This document shows, piece by piece, positions 12,731-26,200 of a stretch of DNA of 64,000 bases (the first letter of the stretch is position 1; every line of letters starts with the position of its first letter). The stretch is from Polytrichum commune (Eukaryota > Streptophyta > Polytrichopsida > Polytrichales > Polytrichaceae), in NCBI GenBank assembly GCA_950295325.1, contig OX485808.1, positions 8,432,501-8,496,500 on the forward strand. The letters are read 5' to 3'. The notes beneath the pieces were generated by a model. The model saw only the letters and a list, made by a program, of their open reading frames with translations, made no database searches and was not told where the DNA came from. A program made the translations under genes and the position numbers.

Positions 12731-12963
12731 GCCACTTCACACACGAGCCAAGAGCCGTAACCATGAAATTGTGAGAGCCCAAAAGAAAGTGTCCAAAGGC
12801 CGTCCCAAGACACCTCCCAAATCGTGCAGTGTGGTTATGGACCCTCAAGTGTAGTGTGTGAAGTCATATGTGACCGAACTCCCAACCAAATGCTATTTCC
12901 AGAATTTCTATTCATGCGGGTCCTCACACATGATAAAATGGAATAAACCAGCGGTTATGAGCG
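12731..12963. mobile_element. Tourist-like MITE, left-end fragment
   Basis: Matches the left part of the full element at 38143-38642, beginning GGGCCACTTCACACACGAG after a TAA trinucleotide (12728-12730). Similarity stops near 12,963 where the next fold-back repeat begins, so the right half is lost. Confidence 0.8.
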
Positions 12964-12965
12964 TA

Positions 12966-14331
12966 GTCTGGAACACTGGTCTGGAACACTGAATGACATA
13001 GTGAATGACTATGTCATTCACTATATCATTCACGTTGTTATTCATAATGACATAATGACATAGATGGACATATAATCATGGGTAATGCTCAAATGTTCAA
13101 TTATTTGTAATTGTGATGTCTTTCATGATTAGAATGTCATTAATGATTGTGAAGATATTAATCTCAGGCGGATGTCATTTAGGTTCGCGTCATTCATGAC
13201 ATGTATTTCGTCATGCCGCAATGATCGGATATGAGATCTGAGAGTTAGGTTACACTAGGTGCTCATTTGTCATTTGTGTGTGTAAGGCTCCGTAGTTCCG
13301 TGTTGTGATCTTCTTGGTATGCGCACATACTTTTGCTAGGCGATGTGCACACACTATGGTTAATGTTGCAACACCATCTATCAAAATCCTCAGTCCTTCA
13401 CGATTAGTGGTTAATTTCACTTATCTTTCTCCTGAACCATTTTTGAACTATCATTCATTGATCTAATTATTTGCACATGACGTTCATGCGTTATTTATAA
13501 TGAATTACATGTCCATCTATGTCATTCAGTGTTCCAGACCAGTCATTCACTGTTTGGTTGTTTGAATAACAAACACTGATGTAATTTTGGGCCAAATGAT
13601 GAAATGGCAGGTAAGTTTTTGCGTTCAAGCAAGACAACCCGAGACTTGTCATTTAGCCCAAAATTACATCGGTGTCTGTTATTCAGACAACCAAACAATG
13701 AATGATTAGTCTGGAATACTGAATGACATAGATGGACATGTAATTCATTATAGAGTGTATAGACTAAGGCAAGAACTATTGGAAGGAAATATTAAGTGAT
13801 CATTAAGTAACATCCAATAACCTAATATATCAAAGCTAATGCAACTAGATAATAACACATCTCTTTAATAGGGTTCAAAACCTTATCATTCAACATTCAT
13901 AGGGTTTAAAAACCATGTTATTCAACATTCATAGGGCTCATAAACCTCTTTGTCCCTCATTTCTATTCCTATTCTTCAACAACTAATTGCATCTACATAC
14001 ATGGAGAGGGGGCAAAGAAAAGAGTCGTGCTAACCACAAGAATGTGTGAAAGAGAAGTCTAGTCCTAACCACTAGAATGAGAGAGAAAGAAAGAAAGAAA
14101 GAATGAGCCTCTGCGCTCCCTTCGGAGGACTACCCTTTCCAACCACCAAGTCTTCTTGGCCGTAGATCAAGTCATACCTACATCTAACGGCTGGCCTTTA
14201 CGGCCGCCACAACCTTAGCCGCCACTATCTAAATCCCTAGATCTAAGGGTCTTAGATCCGATTATTGCGGCATGACGAATTACATGTCCAGAATGACGCG
14301 AACCTGAATGACCTCCGCCTGTGTTATGCGT
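12966..14331. repeat. Nested fold-back repeats
   Basis: Two layers of inverted repeat. The outer arms lie at about 13166-13250 and 14236-14320; both contain GCGTCATTC and TCATGCCGCAAT or its complement. The inner arms are at 13496-13600 and 13648-13752. TCTGGAACACTGAATGACAT-type motifs recur at 12,967, 12,983, 13,530 (inverse) and 13,711. This looks like one fold-back element inserted in, or derived from, another. Target duplications are not clear. Confidence 0.65.
13496..13752. repeat. Inner fold-back element with ~105-bp arms
   Basis: Left arm begins TATAATGAATTACATGTCC; the right arm ends with its complement. About 105 bp each, with a few mismatches and a loop of about 47 nt. Such a structure is typical of young MITEs and can give rise to small RNAs. 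Confidence 0.8.
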
Positions 14332-16521
14332 CATTCGCGATGGACGGAACAGTGACATCTGTGGGGGGGTGGGCAGCCTGTTTTTTTGATCTGACATGCC
14401 CCCTAAAAGTTCGTTGGGGGTACTTTAGTATACCCCGAGGAAGAGAGGAGAGCTCTCTTATTGTTGAGCAAGGCTGGGAGAGCCGAAGAGCAGAGATTAG
14501 CTTTGATTTAGAACTTTTGGATATATCTGCTAGTCCATTGTCTTTTGAGTGATTTTGTGAAAACTAAGTATGATCTGCAGTTATTCCAGGGTGTATGGAC
14601 TGGATTACATTGACCTTGAATTGTCTTATTGAATTGTTTTGTGTGCCAGAATTCTCATATAAGGCAATCCAGTTGAGTGGCAGGATTTTCTGTAATTGAA
14701 AGATAACCTTTGAGTTGATGGTCAAGTCTATGGTCTGTCGTTTATGAATGCTTAAAGTAATCAATTTTGTTGGCAGTCTATATCTGTATTGAACTACAGA
14801 AACTGTAATATTGTTGAGCAGTTAGGAGTTGTTGTGGTAATTCTGTCTGCTAGAAGTCAATATTTGAATTGAATGGTGATGATTATGATATTGGCAAGCC
14901 CGTATGAGTTACCCTGTGAATGTGTGAGTGGGATAATATAGAAATATGTGTATTCGAGTGCAAGACTTGTAAGTAATTTGAGGCTATGGCCTGGTCTGAA
15001 CTGCTTCTATAATTGTAAATTGAATTTGGTTCGGTACCAGAGTTAATACATGATATTCGGTTGACTGAATTTATTATGGATAGTATATTATGGATAATTC
15101 TCCCACGCGCAATGGTTGGATAAATCACTTACACAGTCATTGATGGAATTCAGTGAATAATGACGAGGCTATGGTCTAAGATAGATGAGCAAAGAGACTC
15201 GGATTCTGGTAATAATTTCCGAGTATTACACGAGAGTTCGGATTGGTCAGTCTATCGTCTTGTGCGTACTGAGAGTAAATTGTAGGATCTGATAGCCTAC
15301 TCGAGGAATGAATGGGATCTCAGAGTGATTAGGAAGCAAGGAATTGGAGATGCATTAAGCATAGAGTTATTGACAATGGACTATCTCTACGAAGTGTGAT
15401 CAGTTGGATGATTAATGTTTCCCAGCTTATAACTTAAACAAATTATTGTCGCAATTTTGAAATGATTTGTTCTCACCTTAATCAAACTGGAAATTAATAT
15501 CATGAATCAAACTCGTATCCATTGATTTAACCTTTTGAGGTCATGATTCGGGAGCAAAAGGTGAAAGTTGTCGTTGCATATAATGGTTTGATTGAACAAA
15601 TAAGCAAGTCGATTGTCGTTGTAGTGTAAATGGGGAAACTGTTCCTAACTTTTGATGGATGATGAAGTGTCAACGGATCAAGACCATTGACTGCGAAAGG
15701 TTAACTGGTGGAGGAGAAGATAAAAGGATGTGTCGATTGTGATACCGGTAAGTCTTGTTTGTGATTAAAAACCTTAAGGGAATTAAGGTTAACTTGAAGT
15801 TTAATCATCTTTAATAATTGAATGGCTTAAACATAATTTGCGAATAATGAAATGAATTGTTGAATTAACCGTTTGATATTTAAGAATGTGAACTTGGAAT
15901 CTTAAATGAACTAAATGGATTGATGAGTGATGTGAGAATATGTTAACACGCATATGTGGTTTTGGAGTGATTGACTTGATGAAAGAGATTATGATTGCCT
16001 TGGCCAAGACCAGGTAAAAGGCGATTGTCGGACCGGATAATTAAAATTGAATCTAATAAAAGAAGACTGACCATCCCGAAGGGATTACGGCACTGTCTTT
16101 TCCAAGTTACATTAAATGGGATTAATAAATGAAAGACTATGGACTACGCCAAAGTGCCCTTGGCTTCGGTAAAGAGACCAAAAATGAGTTACTATTGCAA
16201 GACCATTGACTATGGTTGTGCCTATGCTTGTGCACCGCACTTGGTCCAATTAAAATGAACTCATTGCCAGACTATTGACTGGGAAATTAGAGTGAGGTGT
16301 GAGACTGTCACATTTGCATGTACTGACATGGAGAGGCTTTTAGAGTTTTTATCCCTTACCCATAAACCATTTGTCCATCATAATCCAAAATGAAGTGAAA
16401 TAACCTTGTGTTTTCCCTAATAAACCTTATCTAAGACACCTAGATGTTGTACAAGTCACCTTTTAAGTCTTCCCTGAGTGTTTCCCTGGGTTTGTTTCTA
16501 ACCAAAAAACTAACTATATAC
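14332..16521. other. No gene seen
   Basis: AT-rich DNA with ORFs under 100 codons only. It may be an old LTR retroelement segment, but I found no primer site, polypurine tract or coding domain. Confidence 0.35.
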
Positions 16522-16745
16522 TTGTCCATAAATTCTTGTCCTCGAGATTCCTGGACCCACAAAGTGGGTCAGGAAACATTGGTCCCTGGCAATATTTAAG
16601 GATTAAGCATGACACCTTGCCCATATTCACCTCATGAATGGAATGTGTGTATTCCAACTCTGGGTGTATAAAATTGGACACTCATTTCCAAAAGCATGTA
16701 AGATTGAACAAAGTATCTAAAATAGTCCCAAAGAGGCACTAGTCA
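16522..16745. repeat. Dispersed repeat, shared with 58,885-59,102
   Basis: About 220 bp (starting ACCATAAATTCTTGTCC, ending CCAAAGAGGCACTAGT) recur with few differences at 58,885-59,102. In that second copy the repeat is interrupted by a copia LTR just after GCACTAGT. Family unknown. Confidence 0.85.
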
Positions 16746-18824
16746 AAGACATATTACTACTAGCACTAATTCTAGATACCTAAAACATGCTCAGACCCTA
16801 ATTCAAGAGCTTGAGGTGGTTAAAGTGAAGATTCTCTTTCTTTTCAAGTGTTGACAAAGGACCTCCCAATTATGTTGACAATTGAGTTTAGAATGATAAA
16901 TGTTTGGAATACATAGTAATCCAAACGTTCATCATTTTTTTCATCATTGATGGACGTCTACAACCTGATTTTTTTTTTGCAAATTCTCATAACATTTACC
17001 ATATATGCTCACCCAAAGTGATTCTAACATTATGTCAATCTTAAATGATCACACATTCCAATGATCTCAATCAATACATATTGGACGCCCTCCTATTGAT
17101 TTAAGGTGGCAATTTCTACATCCCACGTGTTGATAACCCCCTCTGGCCTCTTCCTCTAGCAATGTCCACTCATGAACATTCAAAACGGCCCTACATGAGA
17201 TGGTGGCCACATTCCAACTTGCACATTTGACAAGGGGCGCAAGCATGGTCAAGTGCACAACTTCATTCCCTTGCACAGGTTTAAGTGAAAGCGATTCAAA
17301 AGTATATACTAACATTGAATTTTTAAAGGAGAAAATCATAAACATTTGAATAAAACATTGATCTACAAAGCCAAGCAATTTATGTTTATATATATATATA
17401 TATTTAAAGTTCAAGAAAAGTCTACATATTTTAGAAGACGGTGCAAATAGTGTGCAAGTAGATATATTGAACACGTAATTTTCTAGAATTTGTTTAAAAC
17501 ATGATAAAATTACGTTAAATTTATGTTTTTCTACAAATTTTGTAATGGTGCCCTCAAGTTTATAATTCAAGAAAAAAAAATCGAACTTCAAATTATTTCA
17601 GGTCATGAAATCTATGTCCAAAACCAAATTTAGCCATTATGTTTTGAGCACTACTTTTAATGATAAGTTTTGAACATCTCATCTTAATATTTTATATTTG
17701 AGTGCTAAACATAACAATATAAGGGCATCGTGAAAACAATTCAAATTGAAACAACACTTTGCTACGACTTTTAAGCGTTTGACCAAAAAAAAAATGGTTT
17801 TAGTATATTGGAGTATTTTTCCCGTAAACTTGACCGTGCTTGCTCCCCAAGACAAATCTACTCTTTCATATGTTGGCCCTCCCTATTCTTTAGGGAAATG
17901 CTCATACAACAAGTTCCTTGAAGATACCACATACACCAAGGGTTTGCCAACATCGATAAAGTCTATTTTCCTTCTCCGGAACCTCTTGCACATGGAAACA
18001 TGTTCCAAGAGTATCTTAGACATTTGAATAACTTATTCCACTCACTTTGAAAATAAAATTAAAACCCTGCCTCGTGTGCTGTGTAAACGAATCCATTGAC
18101 TCCACTAAGATATTTTGCCATGTTGCCCTCCTATGGGCATTGTCAACTCCAAAGACAATTTTGGCCATTTGATCATATTGGTAGGTGTCTTAGCAATCGC
18201 AAATCACAAAAGACCATCATTTCAAATTTCTAACCTCAAAGTTGAGATGTGAAAGTTACAAGAAGTCTAAATGAAGCTTTTCTTCTCCTTAAACAAGTAC
18301 TTTAAGAAGAAAGTCTAATCTCATTGAGATTTGGTTACGTGTGTTTCTTTTTGGTGTTCGTTAATCTCATACATGCCTTGCCATATACCACTGAAATGTC
18401 GGTGCCTGACCCGTGTCACTGAGGCGCTGTGACCGCCCTCCCATCAACTCGTGTGCTAGGAAGATCCGGCCGTCGATTTCCATTTGAGAGATCTAAAGGC
18501 TCCTATGTTGCCCCAACTTCTGGCTCCTCTTCCCCTCAGGTAGAGCTTGAAAAACTGCACATTGGACGAAGTCTCCACCTCCATCCACTTATGAATCCAG
18601 GATGAAAGTTTTCATTAAAAGGACTTATGGAAAAGATGATGCTCACAGGGGGAACTCCATTGGGAACTTTGGGAACCTTCAAAACCCCACACAAATGATC
18701 TCATACAACCGGATGAACAATCAACCCCTTCATCTTGCATACATTGATTTTTCATCCACTGGAATTTCATATGTCGAAAGTTCTTCTTTCGGGCTGCCGA
18801 AGAAGTTTCACATACCGTAGGATG
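16746..18824. other. No gene seen
   Basis: AT-rich, with a (TA)n tract near 17,390-17,402. The 174-codon minus-strand ORF at 17067-17591 is low-complexity and has no recognisable domain; I do not call it a gene. Confidence 0.4.
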
Positions 18825-18901
18825 CATTGGGGTGTTGTGAATGGATGCCTTGGATGTGGTCTGCCCACGAAACCACACCTTCCATTCACAACACCTCAAT
18901 G
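18825..18901. repeat. Compact hairpin (precursor-like)
   Basis: Arms 18825-18845 and 18881-18901 pair over 21 bp with one mismatch (GGTGTTGTGAATGGA against its complement). Inner bases GATGTGGT / ACCACACC extend the stem. The size resembles a plant small-RNA precursor or a short MITE; there is no evidence of expression. Confidence 0.55.
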
Positions 18902-19099
18902 ACATGGGTGCCCGACTAAGGAGACTGTTCCACATGTCAACTAACTCCAGGTATCTGGTGCTTGAATTCCAAAGTCAAATTAGCTGTGAAAACACACGGG
19001 CACCTTGTGGCCTCCCATTGAATACGGGCATATCCTACTTTGGGTATATGGGCCATGAACAGGTCTACGAGTTACCAACTTGATAAAGAAGAGGTCCCA

Positions 19100-19330
19100 C
19101 TGCCCACACAACTTTAAATTGATAGGTTCGTACCATTGTGTATATATGCAGGCGCTTTTGGTTGAATTTCCAAAAATTGAATCATCAGATTCCCAGGGAC
19201 CTTGAGAGGCTGAGAGCGCATCTATTTTGATGTCTCCTGATGATTCTGCCTGCATAATTACTGATTCCAGCAAGTCCATAACACTACTAAGGGCAAGGTT
19301 CCATGTATCGGTTTCCAGTCCGTTTTTTGA
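19100..19330 (-). other. Exon-like fragment, unidentified
   Basis: Part of a 132-codon minus-strand ORF (18980-19378). The middle portion has a protein-like composition (TWNLALSSVMDLLESV..., then QGPWESDDSIFGNSTKS), unlike the AT-rich noise around it. I do not recognise the family. It could be a captured exon or gene relic, as it lies immediately next to a small MITE. Low confidence. Confidence 0.25.
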
Positions 19331-19427
19331 AAAATAAATGGGTGGGCAGGTGGGAAAAGGGTGGTGCCATGTGCCCATCCACCCTCACCCAAGGACTGGT
19401 ACCCCCCCATGGATGGGTGTCCCACAT

Positions 19428-19652
19428 CAATGATCGGGGAGAACCGGCAGTTAGTTACAAATGAACCGGTTGAGTTTGAGAATTAACCAGTTGAAGTTCA
19501 AGACTATAGGAAAATTACCCATCATTTTAGAGGAATTTATAGAATACACCCCAATTTAATTAAGGAAACCCGGAGGTTGTCAACATGTAACCGGTTGGAC
19601 TTGCAAACACTAGGATCTCAACTGGTTGTGCCCACAAATCTCCCCGGTCGTT
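19428..19652. mobile_element. 225-bp Mutator-like MITE (9-bp TSD)
   Basis: Flanked by GTCCCACAT at 19419-19427 and 19653-19661. The ends form a good inverted pair: left CAATGATCGGGGAGAACCGG, right (reverse complement) AACGACCGGGGAGATTTG. The interior is rich in ACCGGTT. Same family as 1307-2361 and 37265-37923. Confidence 0.85.
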
Positions 19653-19661
19653 GTCCCACAT

Positions 19662-20396
19662 TGTATGTTGTGCAAGGACTTGTGCCAAAGGACCAGCGGT
19701 CCTAATGGTCACAAGAAGGACATGTGCCGGTTAGAGAGCTCCAGTGACCGGATCGGCCGGTCACCTTGGATACACCCTTGGGTACTGAAGGCCACTTTGT
19801 TCTTCAAGTCCTTTCTTTTGAGGGGTACTCCTAGGGCTCCTTGCGGTGCTGTGGTACTCCTTTGAGAAGGGCAAGGGTACACATCAATCACCTACATGAG
19901 ATTTTGCAAATGTGATGTTATATTGGTATTAATTACTACTCTCTTGAGCTTATTACTATGCACGAACAATCATTTAGTTACTATTCATATGTATGAGTAA
20001 TTTGTATATTCATTGAACTAGAGATCTTAATTGTAAAAAAAACATTAACATAATGCAATATGATAATAAGTGTTAGGCTTAATATGAAAAATCAAAGTCT
20101 ACACAAATGTATCAAAAATCACTTATAAACAACGTATAATCACGATTTCAACCAAAAGTAAAATATATAAATATTTATATATTTCCATAGATGACATCCG
20201 TACCACCTATGGACACCAAGAACACATAATTTGGAATCATTCAATAAATATACAAAAATGATTCTGCAAGTCAAATATCAAAAGTTAAATGATGATGACC
20301 TTCATTACCAAAATGACCTTCGTAAAATGTGACATCTTATTACTCACCAAATTTGGTGAGAAAGTAGGAAATTGGAATAAAGTGGCACCCCACATA
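19662..20396. other. No gene seen
   Basis: AT-rich DNA with short ORFs. A perfect 18-bp palindrome, CTCACCAAATTTGGTGAG, lies at 20343-20360 just left of the next element. Confidence 0.4.
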
Positions 20397-21566
20397 CCCG
20401 GGTACGCAACTCGAGTCCCGTATTATATGGTCCTGATTATAATCACTTATAATGCGTTTTAGTCCAATATTGAGTGATACAATTTGTTTTAATGTAGGAA
20501 ACCCTTGTAGCCCTTCTAACAAGGAATCTAGAAACGTACTTATATATAGGAAATGAATATATTTTGAAGCATATAATTGCATTAAAAACCTAATTATATG
20601 ATTTTTTTAATACATGTAACATAGGTCAAACTACCCAACTTTTTGGACTTTTTAATAAAATTTCAACATTGTGAATGACTTATAATTTTGATGGGAGGCA
20701 ACTATTCGTGGCTTATAATTCTAATTGGAGGCAAATATTCGTGTAGATTTTTTTAAATTATGTATAGGCAACTTAGTGGTCTAACTGTTGGGATAGAAAA
20801 CTAATGATTTGTGTTAGGATATAGTTGAGGTATGTATTTTTAAGACCATATACATCATATGGTGCCCCAACTACTCAAGGGTATCATGGGGTATTTCAAA
20901 ATATCATGGGTTCCCGGTTTAGGGTTAGGGCTTAGGGTTTGAGGCTTCTATATATTCGCTTTGAAGCTTTTGTGTTCGGTTTTGGAGCCTTTGTGTCTTT
21001 GCTTTGGAGCCTTTGTGTCGTCGCTTTGGAGTGTGCTTGTGCTCATTTGGGAGGGTCATCCTTGGCTTAAACAAACACATGGATTGTGAGATGAAGCGTA
21101 GAGGCTCATGTAGTGGAGGTAGAGATAGGGAGAAGGAATATGTTACACCTGTAATTGCCACAACTCCTTCCAAAAGAGGGAGACCTCGAAAGGACCCTCT
21201 ATCATTTGTGAATACTAATCCGACATCTACATTGAATACCCCTCTTAGACGCTCTACAAGGTTAAAAAACTAGGTGTTTCAATTGTTTATATACGTTGGA
21301 GTTTTTTTTTAATAAATATGCAACCCAACTTTTTTTTCATCTCATTTATTTAATTAGGTCTTCACCCAACTTTTTTTCCATCTCATTTTATTTAATTTGG
21401 TCTTTACCCAACTTTTTTTCCATCTCATTTTATTGAATTTGGTCTTCACCCAACTTTTTGATCATTTTAATTTGATATAATTTGATATAATTTTTTAAAA
21501 AGCCGTCCTCTAAGCCGTTTTTAATACGATGCCCCCTGCCTATAATATGGGAGTTGCGTACCCGGG
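20397..21566. mobile_element. Element with matching inverted ends carrying an AT-hook ORF
   Basis: Ends are inverted: left CCCGGGTACGCAACTC (20397-20412), right its complement (21551-21566), followed inwards on both sides by CCCGTATTATA/CCCATATTATA-like sequence. I could not define a target duplication. It encloses a short ORF for an AT-hook peptide and GCTTTGGAGCCTTTGTGT repeats at 20,955-21,030. Probably a non-autonomous derivative of a DNA transposon. Confidence 0.6.
21079..21273 (+). CDS. Small AT-hook peptide (64 aa)
   Basis: The ORF starts with ATG at 21079 and ends TAG at 21271-21273. It is basic, with the AT-hook core KRGRPRKDP near residue 33 and a basic end RRSTRLKN. AT-hooks bind the minor groove of AT-rich DNA. 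A TATATA stretch lies about 125 bp upstream. An in-frame upstream extension exists (from 21004). It is probably the remnant or N-terminal part of a transposon-encoded DNA-binding protein; a stand-alone peptide is possible. Confidence 0.4.
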   Translation: MDCEMKRRGSCSGGRDREKEYVTPVIATTPSKRGRPRKDPLSFVNTNPTSTLNTPLRRSTRLKN

Positions 21567-23279
21567 CCCTTGAAATTCATTTTGACATGAAGACTTGGTA
21601 ATTTATGGGGCAAGTTCAAGAGGGCAAGCCATGTGTCAAAGTCACTCAAGCAAACATTTCATAATAGGAATAGGAAGACCATTTTTTGACATATTCTAGT
21701 GGGATCTAGCTCAAGATGGACGTTTTGGTACAAAACCCTTCTTCTACCTTGGAACTACATATTCCTGCAAGGTTTGAAAATTATGCCACAAATGGCACAT
21801 GACGCTATATAGAGAGAGACGATGTCATCTCTAGGGTTGATATGAATGAGGGACGCTTCACCTTGAGCATAGCCGTGAGCTCATATTTAAACGCAGGTAG
21901 GTTTAATGAACATGGCTATAAGACAAGTGCATATTGGTATTCGTGTTGGAGGTGGTCCCTATTGGTATGCGGGATAAAAATGGGGGGAGGGGGTTTAAAG
22001 TTAATTTAAGGGGGTAGTGTGGGGAGTTGATGGTTTTCTAGATTTTTTATTTATAATTAAATTAGTCAAGGGTGTTGTATAAAAAGAAAATCCTTTATTA
22101 CATTTCTTAAATTTATGAATTTCTTTACTGCGATAAATTTTACGAGGCTCCAATAATTGTGGTTCCACTAATAGAATATATGACCTTCCATTTTTTTTAA
22201 TCTAATTTTGACCTAATTTTTGTTGTGACATTTACCAATGGAAACATGTTGCATATTAGTGAGACTTATCCTTAACCTTTAATTTCGGGTGACAACTCCA
22301 AGTGGGAGTTATTTAAGCACATTGTCTTTGTCTTAAGGGAGAGTTCATGAGTACATATCCCAAACTTGGCTCCTTTCCTATGATGGGAACATGTATTGTT
22401 CTCTATAACGAAGCATAATGTCTTCGGAGTGTCTTCCGCATACAAATTCTATAAAAATTACTTAATGCTTTGATCCTAGATACCATAAACCAGCAGCATC
22501 CAAAGAGCATCCAATGAAATGAAACTTCTATTTGCTCTCTCATACTCAACTTTCGAGAAAGAAAGAACCATGTGTTTCATATAATGCTTAGAGTTTTGCT
22601 GAGACTCATCTTGGTATAATGTAGATAGACTCTATGATCTTGCTCACATCGTTTTCTAATACAATGATGTACCTCTCCCAGTGTTCATGGTGTTTCGTGT
22701 AAGAAGAACTCGATAGAAAGGTTTCAAAGTGGCACCCAACTTCTTGTTTGGGTCGGGCTTCTTGAAGGACTTTACAAAGAAATTTAACAACACGTCTTGA
22801 ACAATGCTTGGAAAAAGCTCGACAGGCTCACTCACTCATGAGAACAACATTTTAATAAACAATGCACACAAATATAATTTCACGTTGACATAGGTACCAG
22901 TACGCTTGCACCCACCTATGTCCAATACACTCCAAAACTACTTTCAATCACATCCCAAACCATATAAACCACCAAGGACATGTCCAATGTCACCAAGACA
23001 ATTTAAACCCTGAACCTTCTATGTCAACAAACGAGGTCAATAGACTATCCACAAATCGGTCCTTTGGATTGTCAATGGACTTACAGAACGACATGTCTTG
23101 TCTAATTCCTCCAAGGAAAGAAGACGACCCAAAAAAGAAAAGGAGAATAAATCAGGACATTTCCAAGTGATGTAGGTTTCCTCCATGAGGAATTGAATGT
23201 CACCCCGAGTGTCAAGCTTCTCTACTATCCCCATGGCCCAAGCACCTTGCTACATGAACGAACGCACTGGAAGTCTACA
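21567..23279. other. No gene seen; 3' flank of RLK copy B
   Basis: AT-rich up to about 22,700. The RLK 3' UTR and poly(A) site must lie just below 23,280. Short ORFs near 23,037-23,234 show no recognised domain. Confidence 0.4.
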
Positions 23280-26200
23280 CTATCTCGGCCTTAACGTGGT
23301 AAGCTCATAAGCCGAATTCACTTGACTGTAGGGAAAGGATGCCCTTGAACTTGACTCCGCCTCGATGAGAGGTGGCTCTGTGAAGCCTTGGAGGTTGCTG
23401 TCTTCTTCTATAACGTTCATGGTGACATTAAGATCTGACTGGAGTGTCTTTAAAAATGGTGTATATCGTGGACCTGAACCGTACGACTCTCTGATGACAA
23501 CCTCCATCTCCACCTCCCCCTTCAACAAGGAGACCACTCTTGCCATGGATGGACGTTTTTGTCCAGTGCCTTGAAGGCACAAAAGCGCAATATTGATCAC
23601 GCGTTCCACTTCTGCCTCATAGCCTTGGATGTTCAATGTGTTGTCCACAATATCAAGTAGCCTTCCTGCCTCATGACATCTCCAAGCCTACATATGATGA
23701 ACGCAGTAGGTTAGGTTCCATTATTTGAATCTCAAATTAGCGTGTGTTAGATAATCACAACCTCATAGTTTACACTGATAGGTTTAATTGCAAGGGATTT
23801 TTGTTCTTATTGTGAATTAACTTGAAAATCAGTTTCCAAATTTATCCTTCCTGAGCCAAACAACATAAGTCATGCCTTACACTTATGTTGTCTAACAATA
23901 TTACATGATGCATGTCTACACCATACATCATATTTTTGCACAATCTCAAATCGAATGTATACTTACATGTTCGATGAGGTAGACATCTTCAACGGGTAAT
24001 TTGGGTTCGATGTTTTTTCTTCTACTCACAATTTCAAGCATCACCACTCCATAGCTATATACATCAACTTTCTCTGTAAGTTGGCCTCGGGAAGCATATT
24101 CGGGAGCCAGATAACCTCTGATGAACAGAAAATGGAAGTTAGGGTGTTTTAGCCAATATCAACTTCATTCATTGTTATGAAAACGACAAGTCAATTAGGC
24201 CATTGAAATAATGATCATGTGAACCTTCTTCCAACCCACATTTGGATGCATGACATGCACAAATTGATTGAAAAATGGATCACAATATGCCCTTCATCAA
24301 ACTTATCAATTGAAATAAGTCTATTCAACCATCATTGTGTTTATTTTTGAATGACATGTGAACAAGTAAAATAGAATGAGAGTGCAAAGTTTCTCATTTA
24401 GCTATTTAATATTGGAACCTCAAATTGAAAATGCACGTGCCATGCATAAATTATGGATGTCAAGATTCAATACTCACGTGGTCCCAGCAATGTGTAAGGT
24501 AGTGATGTGACTTTCTTCATCAGGAAATAGCCGGGCCAAACCAAAGTCAGCAATCTTTGCACTCAAATTCTTGTCAAGTAAAATATTTGGAGCTTTGATG
24601 TCTCTGTGTATTATCCGTGGTTGAGCAGTTTCATGGAGATAACGAAGACCTTGAGCAACTCCAAGGCATATATTGTATCGTACTCCCCAATTCAAGTCAT
24701 GATCGCCCTTACCCTCTGTCCAACTCAACACATAGGTAAGCACATAAGTATACATATTATTCATGACTCTCCAAGATGTACATGTACATCAAATAACACT
24801 TTTGGAAGCTCATATAATACACTATTGCCACAAAAAAAAAACTGGACAAATTTTTTCAAAATGTGGTACAATGAGGTTGACTTAACCCACCAAAGAGAAC
24901 CTCTGCAAGGTTGTTATTCTCAACAAACTCGTACACTAGAAGCCGTTTATCATCTCGAAGGCAACAACCCTTCAATTTCACCAAGTTTCTGTGGCGGACA
25001 CCTGTGATGAGCACAACTTCATTGAGAAACTCATCCATCCCTTGTTGTGACCTGCCCAATAGGTGTTTCACAGCCAATTCGCTTCCATCCGGTTGCACCC
25101 CCTATCATAAAATCAAGGCCGATACACTTTAAAATGATATGTCACTGTGCTGTCATCATAATTCAAATTGAGATGGCGATCATGCATTTTGATGTAGCTA
25201 CACATAGAGTTCCAAAACCAAATCTTGGTTTGTACCTTGTAAACAACTCCAAAGGCTCCCGCTCCCACCTTCATTTCTGGATGGAAGTCCCTGGTTGCTG
25301 CCCTCAATTCGCTATAGGAATAAAGCGTGGGTTGTACATCTGACTTTGCAAACTCTATATTCAAGACACCGCGAAAACACCAAGATATGAAAGAGATTTT
25401 GAGTTAGTTATCAAACAATTCTTGTGAATGTTGGTACTTTCACCTTTAAGGCTCCAACTTCTAATGGGTTGCCAACAATATTATAAGGGTGCAATCCTAT
25501 TGGGGGTGATTCACACCAAGACCATGCAAAGTGATCATTCTATCATCTAAGTGCCACACTTTGTTGGATGTGGCCATGGATACCGGGAGGGTGATGCAAA
25601 AATTTAACTTTGCATGATCTCAAGGGTCACATCCACTTATTTTTGACTCAATGTGATCACATGATCAATCAAATAAAATGAATGTATGATTGGAGATTTC
25701 ACATGACGTTCTCTTTGGAATTTCACTAGACACACATTGTAGAGCTAAAAAAAGGTGGTCAAGAAAGAATGATTCCCTAGAAACCTAATAAACATTGTGG
25801 ACAACTTTGACCACATAGGATTCCAAATAGACTTGTCATCCATAGAAATTGACATAGGCCTTGACCTAAGTGTAAATCTATAGACTTTAAGAATTCAAAT
25901 ATAGTCACTTGCTTTGGTCTTGGTATTGTAAACCACCTTGGGGTTGTCTAGGTAGGAGCTCTAAAGTTTTTTGTTATGACACCCAAAGAGGACCACATTC
26001 TTGTGACATCTAACTTATATATACATCATTGGCCTCGAAGTTACATGGGTTTGTGAGAATTTCGATAAATATTAGGTCCTTAATCTTGTTGTGTCATGTA
26101 TCTATACATATGACACCTAAAGATGAATTCATGGGATACATGTAGATCACGTGGACCATGTGGAGTTCTAATTGAATGGACGTAATCTATACATGATTCG

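Noticed and set aside
17067-17591. 174-codon minus-strand ORF
   Set aside because: AT-rich, low complexity, no domain, no splice or promoter context.
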